Source: Azophilus sp965199705
Lineage (GTDB): Bacteria; Pseudomonadota; Gammaproteobacteria; Pseudomonadales; Azotimanducaceae
Assembly: GCA_965199705.1 (NCBI GenBank)
Contig: OZ241359.1
Location: 806,001 to 870,000 of the forward strand
DNA: 64,000 nucleotides
Direction: 5' to 3'
The notes under the pieces were generated by a model. The model searched no databases and had not been told where the DNA came from. It saw only the letters and a list, made by a program, of their open reading frames with translations. The position numbers were made by a program, and so were the translations under genes. Positions 41,246 to 50,586 of this stretch are shown here, piece by piece. Positions within the stretch are counted from its first letter, which is position 1. The number at the start of each line of letters is the position of its first letter.

Positions 41246-43459
41246 ATGTCATACTTTCTTGATGCGCTGATGCCCGGTTGGCGCCAGGCCCGGGTTTTCG
41301 CTTGGTTCGGCCTGGCGCCCGGCCTGCTGCTTGCGTCATGGGGCGCGCTTGCGGTTGAACTCCCGGACGAGACGCCGGGGCAGGAAGCGCGCTCCGGCTA
41401 TGCAGGCTCCGATGCCTGCCGCTCCTGCCATCAGCAGGCCTTCACAGCGTGGCAGGGTTCACATCACCAGAAAGCCATGCAGACAGCCGATGCGGGCGCC
41501 GTGCTTGCAGAGGCGGCGCCTGCGCTGGCGGATGCCGGAACCGCCCGATTGACCCAGGCCGATGGCGTTTATCGGCTGCGGGCGCAGGGTCCGGACGGCC
41601 GGCTCGCCAGCTACCCGGTGGCCTGGGTGTTCGGCGTGGAACCACTGCAACAGTACCTCTTGCCCTTGCCGCGCGGGCGCTTGCAGGCCAGCAATCACGC
41701 CTGGGATACAGAGCGCAGCCGCTGGTTCGACCTTTATCCAGAGGCCTCGGACGACCCGGAACACCTGTTGCACTGGAGCCGCCCGGCGCATACCTGGAAC
41801 TTCATGTGCGCGGACTGTCACGCCACCGCCGTGCGCAAGAACTACAACCCGAGCAGTCGCAGCTACCGAACCCGATTTGCGGAGGTATCGGTGGGCTGCG
41901 AGGCCTGCCACGGCCCGGCCGCGGCGCACGCGCAAGCGCCGGCGACGACCCCGGCGCCAGCGTCGCTCAGTGGGCAGGCCAGCGAAATCAATGCCTGCGC
42001 GCCCTGTCATAGCCGGCGGGCGCAACTGGCAGAGGGCTTTCACGCAAACCGGGAATTTCTCGATCACTATGCGCCGGCTCTGCTGGAACCCGGCCTCTAT
42101 CACCCGGACGGTCAGATATTGGATGAGGTTTATGAGTACGGGTCTTTCCTGCAAAGCCGGATGCACGCAGCCGGGGTCACATGCAGCAATTGCCATGAGC
42201 CGCACGCCGCCCGCCTGCGCCTGTCCGGCAACCAGGTCTGTACCCAATGCCACAATGCCGAGGGCCGCGCGGACTTCCCCACACTCAGGCCGGCGCGTTA
42301 CGACCGGCCAGCACATCACCTGCATGTCCCCGGCAGCGCCGGCGCCGAGTGCGTCAACTGCCACATGCCGGCGCGCGCCTACATGCAGGTGGATGATCGC
42401 CGTGACCACAGCTTTCGGATACCCAGGCCTGATCTTGCGGCGCAGTTTGGCGCGCCCCATGCCTGTGCCGGCTGCCATCAGGAGCGCTCGCCGGAATGGG
42501 CTGCCGACGTTCTGCAAGCGGCGTTCGGGAAGCCGCAGACGGAGCACTTCGTGAGCGTCTTTGCAGTGGCCGAGGACGGCAAGCTGGCGGCGGAGGCCGG
42601 GCTTGCGGCGCTTGCCGAAGATGCGGCAAAACCGCCGCTGGTGCGCGCTTCTGCCCTGGCCCGGCTTGCGGCCTACGGCCAGCCGACTGGCGATGCGGCT
42701 CTGGTCAGGGGCTTGAACGACGCGCATCCGCTGGTGCGTCTTGGCGCCGTGCGGGGCCTTTCGCGCTGGCCTGTTCCAGTCCGCTGGCGGCGGGCACAGC
42801 ACCTGCTCAGCGATGAATTCCTGGCTCTGCGCCATGCAGCCGCACCGCTGCTGGCCCCCGCCTGGACGCAATTACCCGCATCCGCGCGCGCGCCGCTGGC
42901 TGAGGCCATTGCCGAATATCGGGCCACCCAGCGGCTGCACGCAGACCGCCCGGAAGCCGCTGTCAATCGCGGCAACCTGCATCTGGCCCTGGGCGAGGTG
43001 GAATCAGCCGAACTCGCTTTCCGGGAAGCGCTGGCGCTGGCGCCACAATGGACGCCGGCGCTGGTCAATCTTGCGGACCTGTATCGGGCAAGCGAGCGCG
43101 ATGCCCTGGGTGGCCCCTTGCTGCAGCGTGCGGTTGCTGGCGCGCCGGACAGCGCCGACGCCTGGCTTGCCCTGGGCTTCTGGCGTGTGCGTCAAGGTCA
43201 GCAGGCGGAGGCCGTGGCGCTCTTCGAGCGGGCCGCAAGTCTGGCCCCGGCGCGCGCCTGGTTGCAGGTGATTCAGGCGCTGGCGCTGCAATCTGCCGGT
43301 CGTTCCGAGGCAGGGTTGACGGTGCTGGATGCGGCGCTGGATCGCCTGGGCGAGCATCCTGAACTATTGCGCGCCGCTGCCAGCATGGCGCGTGCGCTCG
43401 GCTCGCCAACCCGGGCGGCAGCCTATGAAAGCCGGTTGCAGTCAGGCTCGCGCAAGTGA
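41246..43459 (+). CDS. Octaheme c-type cytochrome with C-terminal TPRs
   Basis: 737 residues with a signal peptide and eight CxxCH haem sites: CRSCH, CADCH, CEACH, CAPCH, CSNCH, CTQCH, CVNCH and CAGCH. The haem half is followed by HEAT-like helical repeats (ASALARLAAYGQPTGDAALV) and about four TPRs (AAVNRGNLHLALGEVESAEL, then PALVNLADLYRASERDALGG). This layout occurs in multihaem cytochromes of environmental bacteria with unknown electron partners. The start at ATG 41246 (MSYFLDALM) is preferred; the frame is open upstream to 41132. Confidence 0.85.
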   Translation: MSYFLDALMPGWRQARVFAWFGLAPGLLLASWGALAVELPDETPGQEARSGYAGSDACRSCHQQAFTAWQGSHHQKAMQTADAGAVLAEAAPALADAGTARLTQADGVYRLRAQGPDGRLASYPVAWVFGVEPLQQYLLPLPRGRLQASNHAWDTERSRWFDLYPEASDDPEHLLHWSRPAHTWNFMCADCHATAVRKNYNPSSRSYRTRFAEVSVGCEACHGPAAAHAQAPATTPAPASLSGQASEINACAPCHSRRAQLAEGFHANREFLDHYAPALLEPGLYHPDGQILDEVYEYGSFLQSRMHAAGVTCSNCHEPHAARLRLSGNQVCTQCHNAEGRADFPTLRPARYDRPAHHLHVPGSAGAECVNCHMPARAYMQVDDRRDHSFRIPRPDLAAQFGAPHACAGCHQERSPEWAADVLQAAFGKPQTEHFVSVFAVAEDGKLAAEAGLAALAEDAAKPPLVRASALARLAAYGQPTGDAALVRGLNDAHPLVRLGAVRGLSRWPVPVRWRRAQHLLSDEFLALRHAAAPLLAPAWTQLPASARAPLAEAIAEYRATQRLHADRPEAAVNRGNLHLALGEVESAELAFREALALAPQWTPALVNLADLYRASERDALGGPLLQRAVAGAPDSADAWLALGFWRVRQGQQAEAVALFERAASLAPARAWLQVIQALALQSAGRSEAGLTVLDAALDRLGEHPELLRAAASMARALGSPTRAAAYESRLQSGSRK

Positions 43460-43563
43460 TCGGCGCATGGCGCCAGCCTGGCTGTTGCGCCAGCGTCTGG
43501 ACGACACCCTTGGCGCCAGGCGGGTCGCGCCCGGGTTCCGGCTTGCGAAAGCGCTCCGAGCGA

Positions 43564-44385
43564 TCAGAGGATGAAGTGCTCGCCGGTCGCGCGCACGGTC
43601 AGATCCGCCAGGGATACGCCCCAGGGTTGGCTGATCGCGTAAAGGATGGCGTCGGCGATGGCTTCGGGATGCAGTATGGCGTATCGGGGATGGTCAACGT
43701 CCTGCTCTTCCGGGCTGAGGTTGCCGGTTGCGAATCTCTGCATGGTTGCAAAGGCTTCGGCGGCGTTCTGGCCGATGATGCCGACGCTGGCCTGGATGTT
43801 GATGACGCCGGCGTTCAGACCGGTCCCCGGCACGCCTGTCGGCTTGATTACGGTGACCTTGATCTTGCCCTGGGATTCCACCCTGAGCGATTCGGAAAGA
43901 TAGTTCACCGCTGCCTTGGTGGCGCCATAGACGCCGGCGCCGACCACAGGGAAATTGCCGTATATGCTGGACAGGTTGACCACGTGGCCGCGTTCCTGGG
44001 CGATCATCTGGTCGAAAACCGCCACCATGCCGTTGAGGACGCCCTTGATGTTGACGTCCAGGCAGCGCGTCCAGGCGTCCAGCGCCTGCTCGTGGTCAGC
44101 GAAAAACGCCAGCGGCATGATGCCGGCGCTGTTGACGAGCACATCCACACGGCCAAAGCGTTCAACAGTCTGCGCCACGGCCTGGCGCATCTCTGCGGCT
44201 TCGGTGACGTCTGCCTGAATGGGCAGTATCTCCTCTGCCGTTGGCAGGCCTTCGACGCTGATGTCGAGGGCAGCGACCTGCGCCCCCAGCCGTACCGCCT
44301 TTTCACTGACCAGTTTGCCGAAGCCGCTGCCGGCTCCGGTGACCAGCAGCACCTTGCCCCGGAGTTGTTTGCGCTCGGCCATCAT
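43564..44385 (-). CDS. Short-chain dehydrogenase/reductase
   Basis: A 273-residue classical SDR: VLLVTGAGSGFGKL nucleotide loop, LVNSAGIMP, catalytic Ser in VNLSSIYG and YGATKAAVNYL. It overlaps the cytochrome c gene by 4 bp, so it belongs to the amine dehydrogenase operon. It might reduce or oxidise the aldehyde or a follow-up alcohol formed from the amine; that is inference. Confidence 0.88.
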   Translation of the reverse strand: MMAERKQLRGKVLLVTGAGSGFGKLVSEKAVRLGAQVAALDISVEGLPTAEEILPIQADVTEAAEMRQAVAQTVERFGRVDVLVNSAGIMPLAFFADHEQALDAWTRCLDVNIKGVLNGMVAVFDQMIAQERGHVVNLSSIYGNFPVVGAGVYGATKAAVNYLSESLRVESQGKIKVTVIKPTGVPGTGLNAGVINIQASVGIIGQNAAEAFATMQRFATGNLSPEEQDVDHPRYAILHPEAIADAILYAISQPWGVSLADLTVRATGEHFIL

Positions 44386-44822
44386 CCGCTCCCCGCCAGA
44401 CGCCGGATCAGAGTCAGCCGTTCCGCAGCGGGATCCTGAAGCGGCGCCCGGCGCCAGGACGCTACTTCTTCGGCGCGGTACGGCACAAAATCGGCTGGCG
44501 TCTGTTCAGCAGACATGCTGGCCAGCAGCCAGTTCAACAGTTCGGCCAGGGCAGCGTCGGTGAGGCCTGCGTTGGCCGATCCCGGCACCCGCACCAGAAA
44601 GGCGCGGCCGCCGTCCACCTTCAGAAAGTGGCCGATGAAGCCGCGCATTGCCGGCACCTCGCCGTTTCGGCTGCCGCTGGCTTCCGGTCCATGGCAGCCC
44701 TGGCAATGCAGGCGATAGTTGCTCTCTGCGCGCGCCGGATTGGCAACGCCGGGCATGTCCGCCAAGGCCTGGCCCGCCGGCAGAAGCAGCGTCGCCAGCG
44801 CCGGCAGCAGCCGCAGACGCAT
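44382..44822 (-). CDS. Monoheme cytochrome c of the amine dehydrogenase locus
   Basis: 146 residues with a signal peptide (LRLLPALATLLLPAGQALA) and one CxxCH site in NYRLHCQGCHGPEASGS. A later FLVRVPGSAN with Met-rich elements may provide the distal ligand. It follows the light-chain gene by 8 bp, as small cytochromes do in aromatic amine dehydrogenase clusters, and is the likely electron acceptor or a maturation factor. It is far smaller than diheme MauG. Confidence 0.8.
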   Translation of the reverse strand: MRLRLLPALATLLLPAGQALADMPGVANPARAESNYRLHCQGCHGPEASGSRNGEVPAMRGFIGHFLKVDGGRAFLVRVPGSANAGLTDAALAELLNWLLASMSAEQTPADFVPYRAEEVASWRRAPLQDPAAERLTLIRRLAGSG

Positions 44823-44830
44823 GCGCTCCA

Positions 44831-45388
44831 CTACTCGACCGCCACTCCGATCACCACCGCCGTGGTGCAATGGTAGGGCTGGTCCGTGTCAGTGCACCAG
44901 TTGATGTCATTGGACTTGGGCGGCACATAGACGGGGCGGTCGCCCTCGTTGGTGTTGCAGAAGCAGTTGCCGCAGGCCGACTTGCCGCAACAGTCGTTGT
45001 AGGAAATGATGTAGTCCTTGCCATCGGCCGGGTTGGTGCAGACGCCGGTCCAGGTGACTGGCGACATGGGCGCGCCAGGCGGGCAACTGTTCACCGTGCC
45101 GCCGCAGCAGGTGCAGATATAGCCATCGGTGGCGCAGTAGCGCCAGTATCCGCAATCCGTATCGTTGCAATCTTCCAGCTCGGGGATGTCTGCCTTGATC
45201 GGCTGAGGCGCAACGCTGGCGGCCTCATCGGGCGCGCTCAAGGCTGGTTCGGCGGGCAGCAGCCCGGCGCCGAAAACGCCAAGCAGGCCGAGCACTGGCA
45301 GGACGCTCAGGGCGCGCAACAGGCGTCGGGCAAAGGCTGCGCAATCGCGATCAGATGTCCGCTGCCGGCGGGTTTCATGGTGTGACAT
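44831..45388 (-). CDS. Amine dehydrogenase light chain with TTQ cofactor
   Basis: 185 residues matching methylamine/aromatic amine dehydrogenase small subunits. A long signal peptide (twin-Arg-like RRLLRALSVLPVLGLLGVFG) precedes a Cys-rich mature chain: CGYWRYCATDGYICTCCGG and SYNDCCGKSACG. The two Trp that form tryptophan tryptophylquinone align as Trp113 (SPVTWTGVC) and Trp164 (NDINWC), 51 residues apart as in the known enzyme (57 and 108). The key acids fit as well: Asp88 (CATDG, equivalent to Asp32) and Asp132 (NDCC, equivalent to Asp76). AGGAGGG precedes the start. Confidence 0.9.
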   Translation of the reverse strand: MSHHETRRQRTSDRDCAAFARRLLRALSVLPVLGLLGVFGAGLLPAEPALSAPDEAASVAPQPIKADIPELEDCNDTDCGYWRYCATDGYICTCCGGTVNSCPPGAPMSPVTWTGVCTNPADGKDYIISYNDCCGKSACGNCFCNTNEGDRPVYVPPKSNDINWCTDTDQPYHCTTAVVIGVAVE

Positions 45389-45510
45389 CTTGCAGGCCCT
45401 CCTGGTCAGTCTGGTCTATCTGTCTATCAGTGGCGGATAGTATCCGGCGGCGTGTCTGGTTCTGGACGGCGATCTGGCGAATGTTGTCAATCGGGGCCAC
45501 GCCCGGCCGC

Positions 45511-46686
45511 TCAAGGCGCCAGTCCGTGAAACAGCATCGGTTCTGTCGCGTTCAGATCCAGCGATTTGACGTGTTCGCCGGAAGGCATGTGGTAGAGATC
45601 GATAACCGGCTCGATGTTGCGCGCGAATAGATAGCGCTGATCGCCGCTGCCGGTCGTGCCGAGGGCAAGGGTCCAATTCTTCATTTGCAGACGCTGGATA
45701 CGCTTGCCGGCGGCCAGATCGTAGATCCAGACCTCGCTGCCGCCGTTGTCATGCGTGCCCTCCGCGCCATCCGGGTGCATCAGCACATAGCCCATGCCGG
45801 CGCTGTCCTCGACGATCTGATTGGCTCCGCCCGGGCGCCAGGAAGCCTCTGCTTCGTTCTGCGCCAGCGGCCAGGGCGGCGCGCTGCTGATCTTGTCGTT
45901 CCGCGTATCCACTGCCAGCACCTGGCCCGTGTAGCTGGCGAAATAGGCCACGCCATCCACGAACGCGGGCGATTCGAAAATCGGATCCGCGTGCGGGTCG
46001 AACAGCACCCCCGTGACGGTCGTGCCTTCCAGCGTGCCGTCCGGATTCAGGTGGCTGGTGCGCAGGGCGCCATTGCTGCAGATGGATGTGAAACTGCGCT
46101 CGCCGTTCGGCACCACCAGAGCGCAGCCGCCGGTTGCGAATCGGGTGACAAACTCGCGTTTCTCAAGATCGACGATGCTGACGGACTGGGAAAGTGTGAA
46201 GTTGTAGATGGCGAGAAAGCGATCATCGGCCACCAGGCCGGTCGCGGTGCGTTTCGGCATGCCGGTGAAGCGCCCGGTGGGAATTACCACCTCGTCCAGG
46301 ACCGAAAGGGTTTGCGGATCCCAGATCGTCACCACGTCCGTGCGCTTGCCGCCGCGCCCGCCACGTTCATAGAAGGATTCGATCACATAGTATTCGTTGC
46401 GCTTGTGGCTGACTTCCAGGGCCGCGATCGCACTGGCGGGCATCATGCCCTTGATCTGATCGGCCAGCCGTTCGCCCAGGGGATCCACCAGCAGGATGCG
46501 CCCGTCCAGGCTCATCAGCGGGGCGTCGAAGTCGCGCACCAGGATCCAATGATCCGGTAACTCTGCCGGCAGGGGATTGATCTGCATCAAGGGTTCCGGC
46601 TCGAAGGCCGAGGCTGGCGTCAGCCAGGCCAGTAAGGCGAATGGCGCCAGGGCGCCCGACAGTCTGTTCATCCATTTCACCTGCAT
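45511..46686 (-). CDS. Amine dehydrogenase heavy chain
   Basis: A 391-residue periplasmic beta-propeller subunit with a signal peptide (LAPFALLAWLTPASAF). Family stretches include LPDHWILVRDFDAPLM, SHKRNEYYVIESFYERGGRG, and SEVWIYDLAAGKRIQRLQM near the end. In these enzymes two heavy and two light chains form the tetramer and the light chain carries TTQ. It is upstream of the light-chain gene by 122 bp; the mauE/mauD/mauG-type maturation genes are not between or next to them. Confidence 0.9.
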   Translation of the reverse strand: MQVKWMNRLSGALAPFALLAWLTPASAFEPEPLMQINPLPAELPDHWILVRDFDAPLMSLDGRILLVDPLGERLADQIKGMMPASAIAALEVSHKRNEYYVIESFYERGGRGGKRTDVVTIWDPQTLSVLDEVVIPTGRFTGMPKRTATGLVADDRFLAIYNFTLSQSVSIVDLEKREFVTRFATGGCALVVPNGERSFTSICSNGALRTSHLNPDGTLEGTTVTGVLFDPHADPIFESPAFVDGVAYFASYTGQVLAVDTRNDKISSAPPWPLAQNEAEASWRPGGANQIVEDSAGMGYVLMHPDGAEGTHDNGGSEVWIYDLAAGKRIQRLQMKNWTLALGTTGSGDQRYLFARNIEPVIDLYHMPSGEHVKSLDLNATEPMLFHGLAP

Positions 46687-46969
46687 GCGTCGGCCCTCCG
46701 AGACAGCACACCGCTGCCCGCCAGAATCGGCTGGCGTAGACGCCTCTGCTCAACCACAGGCGCCGACCCAGCGGCTGCGCCGAATGGCCGGATTGTCGGG
46801 CGTGCCTGTGGTTTCGTCAAGTGGAACAAGGTCAGGGCGAATTGCCGCGTTGGCGGCGCGTCAGGGCCTGCACGAAGGGTCCCGGAAGTTGAACCCGGCA
46901 ATGGCTTGCTTGATACTCCAATGCCGTTGGGCAAGTGTCTCGGCATCGACGCAAAGCATACTCATACTG
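46687..46969. other. Intergenic region between amine dehydrogenase and ATPase module
   Basis: About 280 bp of divergent promoter space. The frame of the ATPase is open throughout, but the encoded residues look unlike protein. I see no RNA gene or repeat. Confidence 0.4.
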
Positions 46970-49411
46970 ATGAAGATCGAAGAACATCTGACGCAGATCA
47001 AGAACCGGATGGCCATTGGGGAGCGCCACGAACCAGAGCGCATGTTGATGGACCTGATCGCTCAGATGGGGCCCTCGGAGAGGGCGGACTGGCGCCCGGA
47101 CATCGTTCGCATTGCCGATGAATTCCAAAAAAAGCGACGCAGAAATGTCATGGATCTGCTCGACAACGGAGAAATCTCTGGAATCGATCTCCATGGGCGA
47201 GAATCATGCGCCGCCGCACCGCTCGAATCAGCGTCTGTCGCAGAGGTGAAAAAACGCCTGATCGAATTTCGGCAGGCACTTGATGATCTCGGCGAGCGGC
47301 ACATATTCCAGTGGTCAACCTTTTACCGAGACTGCTTTGATGCGCATCTCGACCGGTTCTTGCCCTCAATGGGAAGTACATCTCCAGATGGTGTCGTCGA
47401 GGCGGTTACGGAGTCGCTTGCGGCCCATACATTCTCGATATTCCGGCAAGGGTATGATCACGTCCTCCAGAATCGCGGTCACGGCGTCGCGATTAGCAAG
47501 TCAATTGCCGGACTGTCGCAGTTTCTGGCCGTTTTGCTCGACTACTATTCGGCTCGAGCATCAAACGTCTTGACCTACGACGCCACCATTGCTCTGCGGC
47601 TACTCTTCTCGGCCACGGTCTCCGGCATTCTTGATGGGTATTCCCGGATCGAGTTCGGTGGAGACAAGGGCGACCATCTATTGTCGCGATTTCAGCGCCA
47701 ATGGGTCCAACATGTAGCCTTCCTCACCCCGCAACATGCAGAGGCGGTGATCGGCTGCCTGGCGCCGGGGCCATTGGCTAGCGGCCTGAAGCTCTCCGCG
47801 TTGCCGCTTCTGGACGCGCTGCAACGGTGCTTTGGCGACGAACGCAGGAACGAAGACTACTGGCCACTTCCGGTGCTTGGGCAGTACTCGTGGCATGAAC
47901 GGCGATTGGACATCGGCATTCGGCCTCCGCGCAATGCGACCTCCCAGCGTCTGATCGAAGTGAGAGCCTTTCTGGAAGAAGGGTTTGTCAGCCGCACTGA
48001 CCTCGACCATGCGCTAGGGCAACAGGTCACGCTTGTCATCGCGCCATTGAGGCCCGACATCAAGTCGATCGTCAATGATCACGAGCGGTTGAGGGAGATC
48101 GTCGTTACCGCCGACCGGCCACAGGCGGGCCCGGAGAAAGCGAGCAGGCAGAGCCGGGAGTTTACGGCTTCCCGCGCCTTCAAGGTGCTGGACGAATCAT
48201 TGTATGCGCTTCGCAGCAAGCTCAAGGCGAGTTCGCCGATCACGTACAACTTTGCGCGCGAGTTTCCGCTGCACCAACCGGGCCGAGCGCAGGCCTTCCA
48301 CGTCACCCGAACCAGCGTGCGGGACCTGCTTCGGACGTTCGAGCGTCGCAACGGCGTGCGGCTCTGGTGCAGCATCCGTCGAAGCGGCAAGACGACCGCT
48401 TGCTTTGATCTGGAGACGACGACCGGAGACTCCGTCATCGTCAGTCAGACATGCGGAACGCCGCCGAACGAGATTGCAGCCGCATTCTACGCCGGTGTGC
48501 GCGAGGCTGTGGGAACCGGCCAGATCTTGGCGAACACGTTTGTCCGGGACATCGTTGGCGAGTGCGCGTCGGTAGAAATCGATGGCAAAAGGACGGTGCT
48601 CATCATTGACGAGTACGAAACGTTGTTCGGACTGTTGAAGAGCGCCGTTGAACGCAAAAATGCGATTCGATACACCGTGGTTCAGCCGATTCTCGATCAA
48701 CTCGCGGCATTTGCTCAGGACAACTTGCTGGTGTTTCTGGGCCAGCAGCCCGATGCCTACTTCATTCTCATGGATCAGAATCAGCTCGCGCCCTACGTGA
48801 CGCAGGACTCATTTCCGTTGTTCGAGCACATATCGGGAACAGGTACGGGCGAGTTCTCCAAATTGGTGGACAAGATGTTGTTGGCCCGAATTGAGTGCAC
48901 TGCGGAATTCCTGGATGCGCTGCATCTGGAGACGGCCGGACATCCTTATCTGACGGCAAACGTTCTGACCGAGTTCGTTGACTGGCTCATTGACAAGCAG
49001 CGGCCGCAGAGCGGCCTCAGGCTTCAGCAAGAGGACTTTTCCAACTTCGAGCAAGAAAGGCTTGGGGTGAATGGAATCCTGATGAGCCCCGAATACGATT
49101 TCTTCAGGCAGGCAGCGTCTTCGGCGTTGTCCGAGCAGGGGTACAGGGACAATCCCTGGCTCTTTGCTACGTATTGGACGCTGCGCCAGATACATGCCGA
49201 AAACTCCGGCGCCTTCAGCATCAGTCGGACGGATTTCAAGGATTTGGTGAGCCGTATTCCCGTTCCCAAGGGCGGAAATCTGCCTGAATGCTCCGAGCTG
49301 CTGCGCACCGCTTCCCAAGCGAACTTCCTCTCCCATGATGACCGTGATGTGAAGATTCTGATCCGAACTCTGGGGCGCATCGTGGCTGCCGTGCGGCCTG
49401 AAGTGGCCTGA
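46970..49411 (+). CDS. Large P-loop ATPase of an unrecognised two-gene module
   Basis: 813 residues. The first 450 are helical without a family I recognise. The ATPase core has a variant Walker A WCSIRRSGKTT (about 465-474), lacking the usual first Gly, and Walker B VLIIDEYETLFG (about 543-554). A later VFLGQQPDAYFILM and TAGHPYLTANVLTEF resemble the sensor and lid of STAND/archaeal-ATPase proteins. The start ATG at 46970 (MKIEEHLTQIKNR) is chosen because residues upstream look non-coding. The gene precedes an unknown 336-residue gene by 39 bp in the same direction, so the two probably form one defence-like unit. Its codon use and AT content look slightly higher than neighbours. Confidence 0.65.
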   Translation: MKIEEHLTQIKNRMAIGERHEPERMLMDLIAQMGPSERADWRPDIVRIADEFQKKRRRNVMDLLDNGEISGIDLHGRESCAAAPLESASVAEVKKRLIEFRQALDDLGERHIFQWSTFYRDCFDAHLDRFLPSMGSTSPDGVVEAVTESLAAHTFSIFRQGYDHVLQNRGHGVAISKSIAGLSQFLAVLLDYYSARASNVLTYDATIALRLLFSATVSGILDGYSRIEFGGDKGDHLLSRFQRQWVQHVAFLTPQHAEAVIGCLAPGPLASGLKLSALPLLDALQRCFGDERRNEDYWPLPVLGQYSWHERRLDIGIRPPRNATSQRLIEVRAFLEEGFVSRTDLDHALGQQVTLVIAPLRPDIKSIVNDHERLREIVVTADRPQAGPEKASRQSREFTASRAFKVLDESLYALRSKLKASSPITYNFAREFPLHQPGRAQAFHVTRTSVRDLLRTFERRNGVRLWCSIRRSGKTTACFDLETTTGDSVIVSQTCGTPPNEIAAAFYAGVREAVGTGQILANTFVRDIVGECASVEIDGKRTVLIIDEYETLFGLLKSAVERKNAIRYTVVQPILDQLAAFAQDNLLVFLGQQPDAYFILMDQNQLAPYVTQDSFPLFEHISGTGTGEFSKLVDKMLLARIECTAEFLDALHLETAGHPYLTANVLTEFVDWLIDKQRPQSGLRLQQEDFSNFEQERLGVNGILMSPEYDFFRQAASSALSEQGYRDNPWLFATYWTLRQIHAENSGAFSISRTDFKDLVSRIPVPKGGNLPECSELLRTASQANFLSHDDRDVKILIRTLGRIVAAVRPEVA

Positions 49412-49450
49412 TTGGCTTTGTGAAAACGACGCGAAGAATCCCGAAATCTC

Positions 49451-50461
49451 ATGAATCCCGAGCATCTTGTCGCTGAAGTCCAACGTCGATGGAAGAGCGC
49501 CGGGCAGATGCCCGAATTGAGCGTTTTCTGGATCAAATTGTCCGAAGACCGCGATGCATTTGCAGCGGGCCTCCGACAGGTGCGCGACGACCAGCCAATC
49601 GCGCCGGTCATATTGCGCGAACCGGGGTTGTTCCACGATCCGAACGCCGTGATGAATGACGTGACCTATCTGATCGGGGAAGCCAAGGATGACATCATGG
49701 AATTGGCGGACCGCGTCAGGCGGTACGGCGGCGTGGGTCTCGCCGTACTCAGTCGCCGCGAATTGGGTCTGGCCATCACATCCTCGCCTCTCCTGCTTCC
49801 AGATTGGTTTCCCGTGGCGCCAGGAAGAGAAGTCGCGGCCCGAATCGATGATCTGACCTGGTCGGTCCATGTTCCGCTATCGGACGGGGCGACGGCCATG
49901 CACGATCTGCAACGGATTCTTTACGACATCGACAAGGCGCTGCTGAGCCGGATCAAGGAAACCCTGGAGTCTGACCACAATCGGACGCAGGCGCTCCGGG
50001 AACGGATTCTTCGCAAGGGCGAGAGCGACATGGCTGAAGTCCTGGAAGGCGTTGGCCTGACTCTGAACGACATCAAGAATCCAGGCTCTTTCCGTCCGAG
50101 TACATCAAGAAAACCAACGATCGTCGGGCGGCTGTGGTTCGAGGCGAACCGTCGATCTCCCGACGAACTTCCAAAGACTGCAAAAGCGCTGGCGAGCGCC
50201 TTGCGCGCTGAGGAGTTTGATCGACGCGCTGGCGCCGCTTCGCTGATGGCCGTATTGAACCGCTCCACCAATCCGATTGACAACGCTGCTGTTCTCTGGG
50301 CTTTCCGAATGGTCGTCACGCTGCGCAGCGCGTGTCAGCTGGTGACCGCCGCGGTGCATTCCGACGACTATCCGATGTTTCCCGATGTGCTCTTGCGGGC
50401 GGTTTCCCTCGACTTGCGGCGCTTTCTGGACGACGCAATCCTCGTCATGAAATCCGGCTGA
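49451..50461 (+). CDS. Uncharacterised partner of the two-gene ATPase module
   Basis: 336 residues with no motif I can assign. The N-terminal third is alpha/beta-like (SVFWIKLSEDRDAFAAGLRQ, then APVILREPG and YLIGEAKDDIMELADRVRR). The middle has a charged helix (RTQALRERILRKGESDMAEV), and the last 100 residues are helical (PDELPKTAKALASALRAEEF, then AAVLWAFRMVVTL). No signal peptide or membrane segment is seen. As the second gene of the module it could be the sensor or the effector. Confidence 0.6.
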   Translation: MNPEHLVAEVQRRWKSAGQMPELSVFWIKLSEDRDAFAAGLRQVRDDQPIAPVILREPGLFHDPNAVMNDVTYLIGEAKDDIMELADRVRRYGGVGLAVLSRRELGLAITSSPLLLPDWFPVAPGREVAARIDDLTWSVHVPLSDGATAMHDLQRILYDIDKALLSRIKETLESDHNRTQALRERILRKGESDMAEVLEGVGLTLNDIKNPGSFRPSTSRKPTIVGRLWFEANRRSPDELPKTAKALASALRAEEFDRRAGAASLMAVLNRSTNPIDNAAVLWAFRMVVTLRSACQLVTAAVHSDDYPMFPDVLLRAVSLDLRRFLDDAILVMKSG

Positions 50462-50586
50462 CGGAGAGTCAATCAAGGGCGCTCCGCCTCATTCCGCTGC
50501 GCCTTCCGGTGGTAGAATCGGCTTGGCGGCGCGGTCGCCCCACGGCGCCCGTGGCTTGACCGGTGTGTAGCGAAAAGGAGAGAACC

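Noticed and set aside
41459..42871. 470-codon frame antisense to the octaheme cytochrome gene
   Set aside because: Haem motifs fix the coding strand; the antisense product is Arg/Val-rich without motifs.
44382..44822. MauG-type diheme TTQ maturation enzyme
   Set aside because: Only one CxxCH site and 146 residues; MauG has two haems and about 350 residues.
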